Positions 5,345-6,347 of a DNA stretch of 6,347 nucleotides are shown one piece after another. Under the pieces are notes generated by a model. It did not search any database, was not told the DNA's origin, and saw only the letters and a program-made list of their open reading frames with translations. The position numbers and the translations under genes were made by a program. Position 1 is the stretch's first letter. Every line of letters starts with the position of its first letter. Location: the NCBI GenBank assembly GCA_009777165.1, contig WRML01000138.1, positions 1 to 6,347 of the forward strand, in the 5' to 3' direction. Source of the DNA: Kiritimatiellota bacterium. GTDB lineage: Bacteria; Verrucomicrobiota; Kiritimatiellia; RFP12; UBA1067.

Positions 5345-6305
5345 AACGGGGGACCGCGACCTCGGACAGGATTTGAGTGATGACCTCGCTTGCCGTGAGC
5401 CCCTCGACCTCATGTTCCGGTTTCAGCACCATCCGGTGCCCCAGCACAGGGAGCACGATTTCGCGCAGGTGGTCGGGGGTCACAAAGTCCTTGCCCCGGA
5501 CCGCCGCCAGCGCGCGGGCCCCCAGCACAAGGGACTGCGTGGCGCGAGGCCCCGCGCAAAGCAACACGCTGTCGCGCACCCGCGTGGCGCGGACGATTTC
5601 CACGGCGTAACGCACAAGCTCTTCGCGCACGGTGATGCCCGCGAGGCTCTGGCGGATTTCCGCGAGCGTCGTGCCGTCGAGGACCGGGGACACACCCGCA
5701 CGGTCGAGGCGAGTCTCCGGCGCGTCACCCGACAGCATCGCGTGCGCCAGCGCCATCTCCTCCTCTGCCTCCGGGTACACCATGGGGATCTTGAGCATGA
5801 AGCGGTCACGCTGCGCTTCCGGCAGCGGGTAGGTGCCCTCGTACTCGATGGGGTTCTGGGTGGCGAAGACGGTGAAATCCGGCGGCAGCGTGTGCGTGTC
5901 GCGGTCAATGGTGACGCGCCGCTCCTGCATGGCCTGGAGCAGCGCGGACTGAGTCTTGGCGGGGGCGCGGTTGATTTCGTCCGCCAGCAGGAAGGAGGTG
6001 AAGACGGGCCCGGGCACGAGCCGGAACTGCCCGGTCTGAACATCGAAGACGCTCGTACCAGTGATGTCCGCCGGCATGAGGTCGGGTGTGAACTGGATGC
6101 GCCCGAAGTCGCACCCCAGCACGTTCGCCAGCGTGCGTACCAGCAACGTCTTGGCGATGCCGGGGACCCCCTCGATCAGGGCGTGCTGGTTGCAGAGGAT
6201 TGCGACGAGGCAAAAGTCAACGGCCTGCTGCTGCCCGAAGACGATGTTCGCGACTTCGGTACGTGTGCGGTCGAGGGTGTTCAATACTGCGGTGGTGTCA
6301 TTCAT
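5343..6305 (-). CDS. MoxR family AAA+ ATPase
   Basis: This is a 320-residue protein, full length for the family. The AAA+ motifs are in order: Walker A GVPGIAKT (46-53), Walker B LLADEINRAP (106-115), sensor 1 FATQNPIEYEGTYPLPEAQ (147-165), arginine-finger region RDRF (166-169), and sensor 2 GPRATQSL (252-259) in the C-terminal lid. MoxR ATPases are cytosolic hexameric, chaperone-like enzymes that use ATP to remodel or insert cofactors into partner proteins, typically vWA or DUF58 proteins encoded next door. That fits the DUF58 gene starting 7 bases downstream. The ATG at 6305 has AGGAGA 6 bases before it, so the start is well supported. It is the first gene of the visible operon; only 42 bases precede it, too few to show a promoter. 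No key motif is missing, so the enzyme should be active. Confidence 0.96.
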   Translation of the reverse strand: MNDTTAVLNTLDRTRTEVANIVFGQQQAVDFCLVAILCNQHALIEGVPGIAKTLLVRTLANVLGCDFGRIQFTPDLMPADITGTSVFDVQTGQFRLVPGPVFTSFLLADEINRAPAKTQSALLQAMQERRVTIDRDTHTLPPDFTVFATQNPIEYEGTYPLPEAQRDRFMLKIPMVYPEAEEEMALAHAMLSGDAPETRLDRAGVSPVLDGTTLAEIRQSLAGITVREELVRYAVEIVRATRVRDSVLLCAGPRATQSLVLGARALAAVRGKDFVTPDHLREIVLPVLGHRMVLKPEHEVEGLTASEVITQILSEVAVPR

Positions 6306-6311
6306 GATCAG

Positions 6312-6317
6312 TCTCCT
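6312..6317 (-). promoter_or_regulatory. Ribosome binding site for the MoxR gene
   Basis: On the minus strand AGGAGA lies 6 bases before ATG 6305, a strong Shine-Dalgarno match with good spacing. It confirms the start of the first gene of the operon. Confidence 0.7.
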
Positions 6318-6347
6318 GTTGAGTGGGTTGGGTGAAAGTGGGGGGGG

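Noticed and set aside
5336..5413. N-terminal extension of the DUF58 gene up to 5413
   Set aside because: The extra residues are basic and unlike the family, lie within the moxR coding sequence, and a better start with a ribosome site exists at 5335.
2353..6335. Long plus-strand open frames opposite the minus-strand operon (2353-3000, 3066-4031, 4007-5002, 5373-6335)
   Set aside because: They are rich in R, A, E, Q, H and G with no recognisable domains, and are the expected antisense shadows of GC-rich genes. The minus strand carries clear family motifs.
1..6347. CRISPR arrays, tRNA or rRNA genes, complete insertion sequences
   Set aside because: No regularly spaced direct repeats, no cloverleaf or rRNA-like sequence and no transposase motifs were seen on either strand.

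Overview
This window looks like a bacterial chromosome segment from a GC-rich, probably Gram-negative lineage. Three things point loosely to the PVC superphylum (Kiritimatiellota, Lentisphaerota, Verrucomicrobiota): the RHS core style, a lipoprotein with an STN-like repeat of the kind common in that group, and dispersed low-complexity repeats. This placement is inference; no rRNA or other taxonomic marker is present.

Left half, plus strand (1-1822): the window opens inside an RHS/YD-repeat gene. Its conserved core ends near base 370. The core is followed by an AT-rich, unrelated C-terminal region of about 157 residues, the layout of a polymorphic toxin tip. The RHS stop codon overlaps (ATGA) the start of a small lipoprotein gene with a duplicated STN-like motif. 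That gene in turn runs into a gene for a membrane-anchored protein with a GspG/pseudopilin-like C-terminus. These three genes are tightly packed and probably co-transcribed. The lipoprotein holds the position where an immunity gene would be expected, but neither accessory gene is a recognised immunity family.

Middle (1823-2244): there is no intact gene. The region holds a degenerate GAGTTCT repeat, a GTGTCTCCGTGTCTCTGTG-type dispersed repeat, a second short piece of RHS core (a relic matching the stretch at the left edge of the window), and a strong 38-base imperfect palindrome close to the convergent gene end.

Right half, minus strand (6305 down to 2245): four genes are read in the order MoxR AAA+ ATPase, DUF58 protein, SpoIIM/DUF95 membrane protein, RDD membrane protein. 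One junction has a 7-base gap and the other two have 4-base ATGA overlaps, so this is a textbook compact operon. By family knowledge MoxR is a chaperone-like ATPase that works with a DUF58/vWA-like partner. The two multi-pass proteins presumably form or serve an envelope-associated complex. The usual companion vWA (BatA/B) and TPR genes are not in the window. The two gene clusters converge on the repeat-rich middle.
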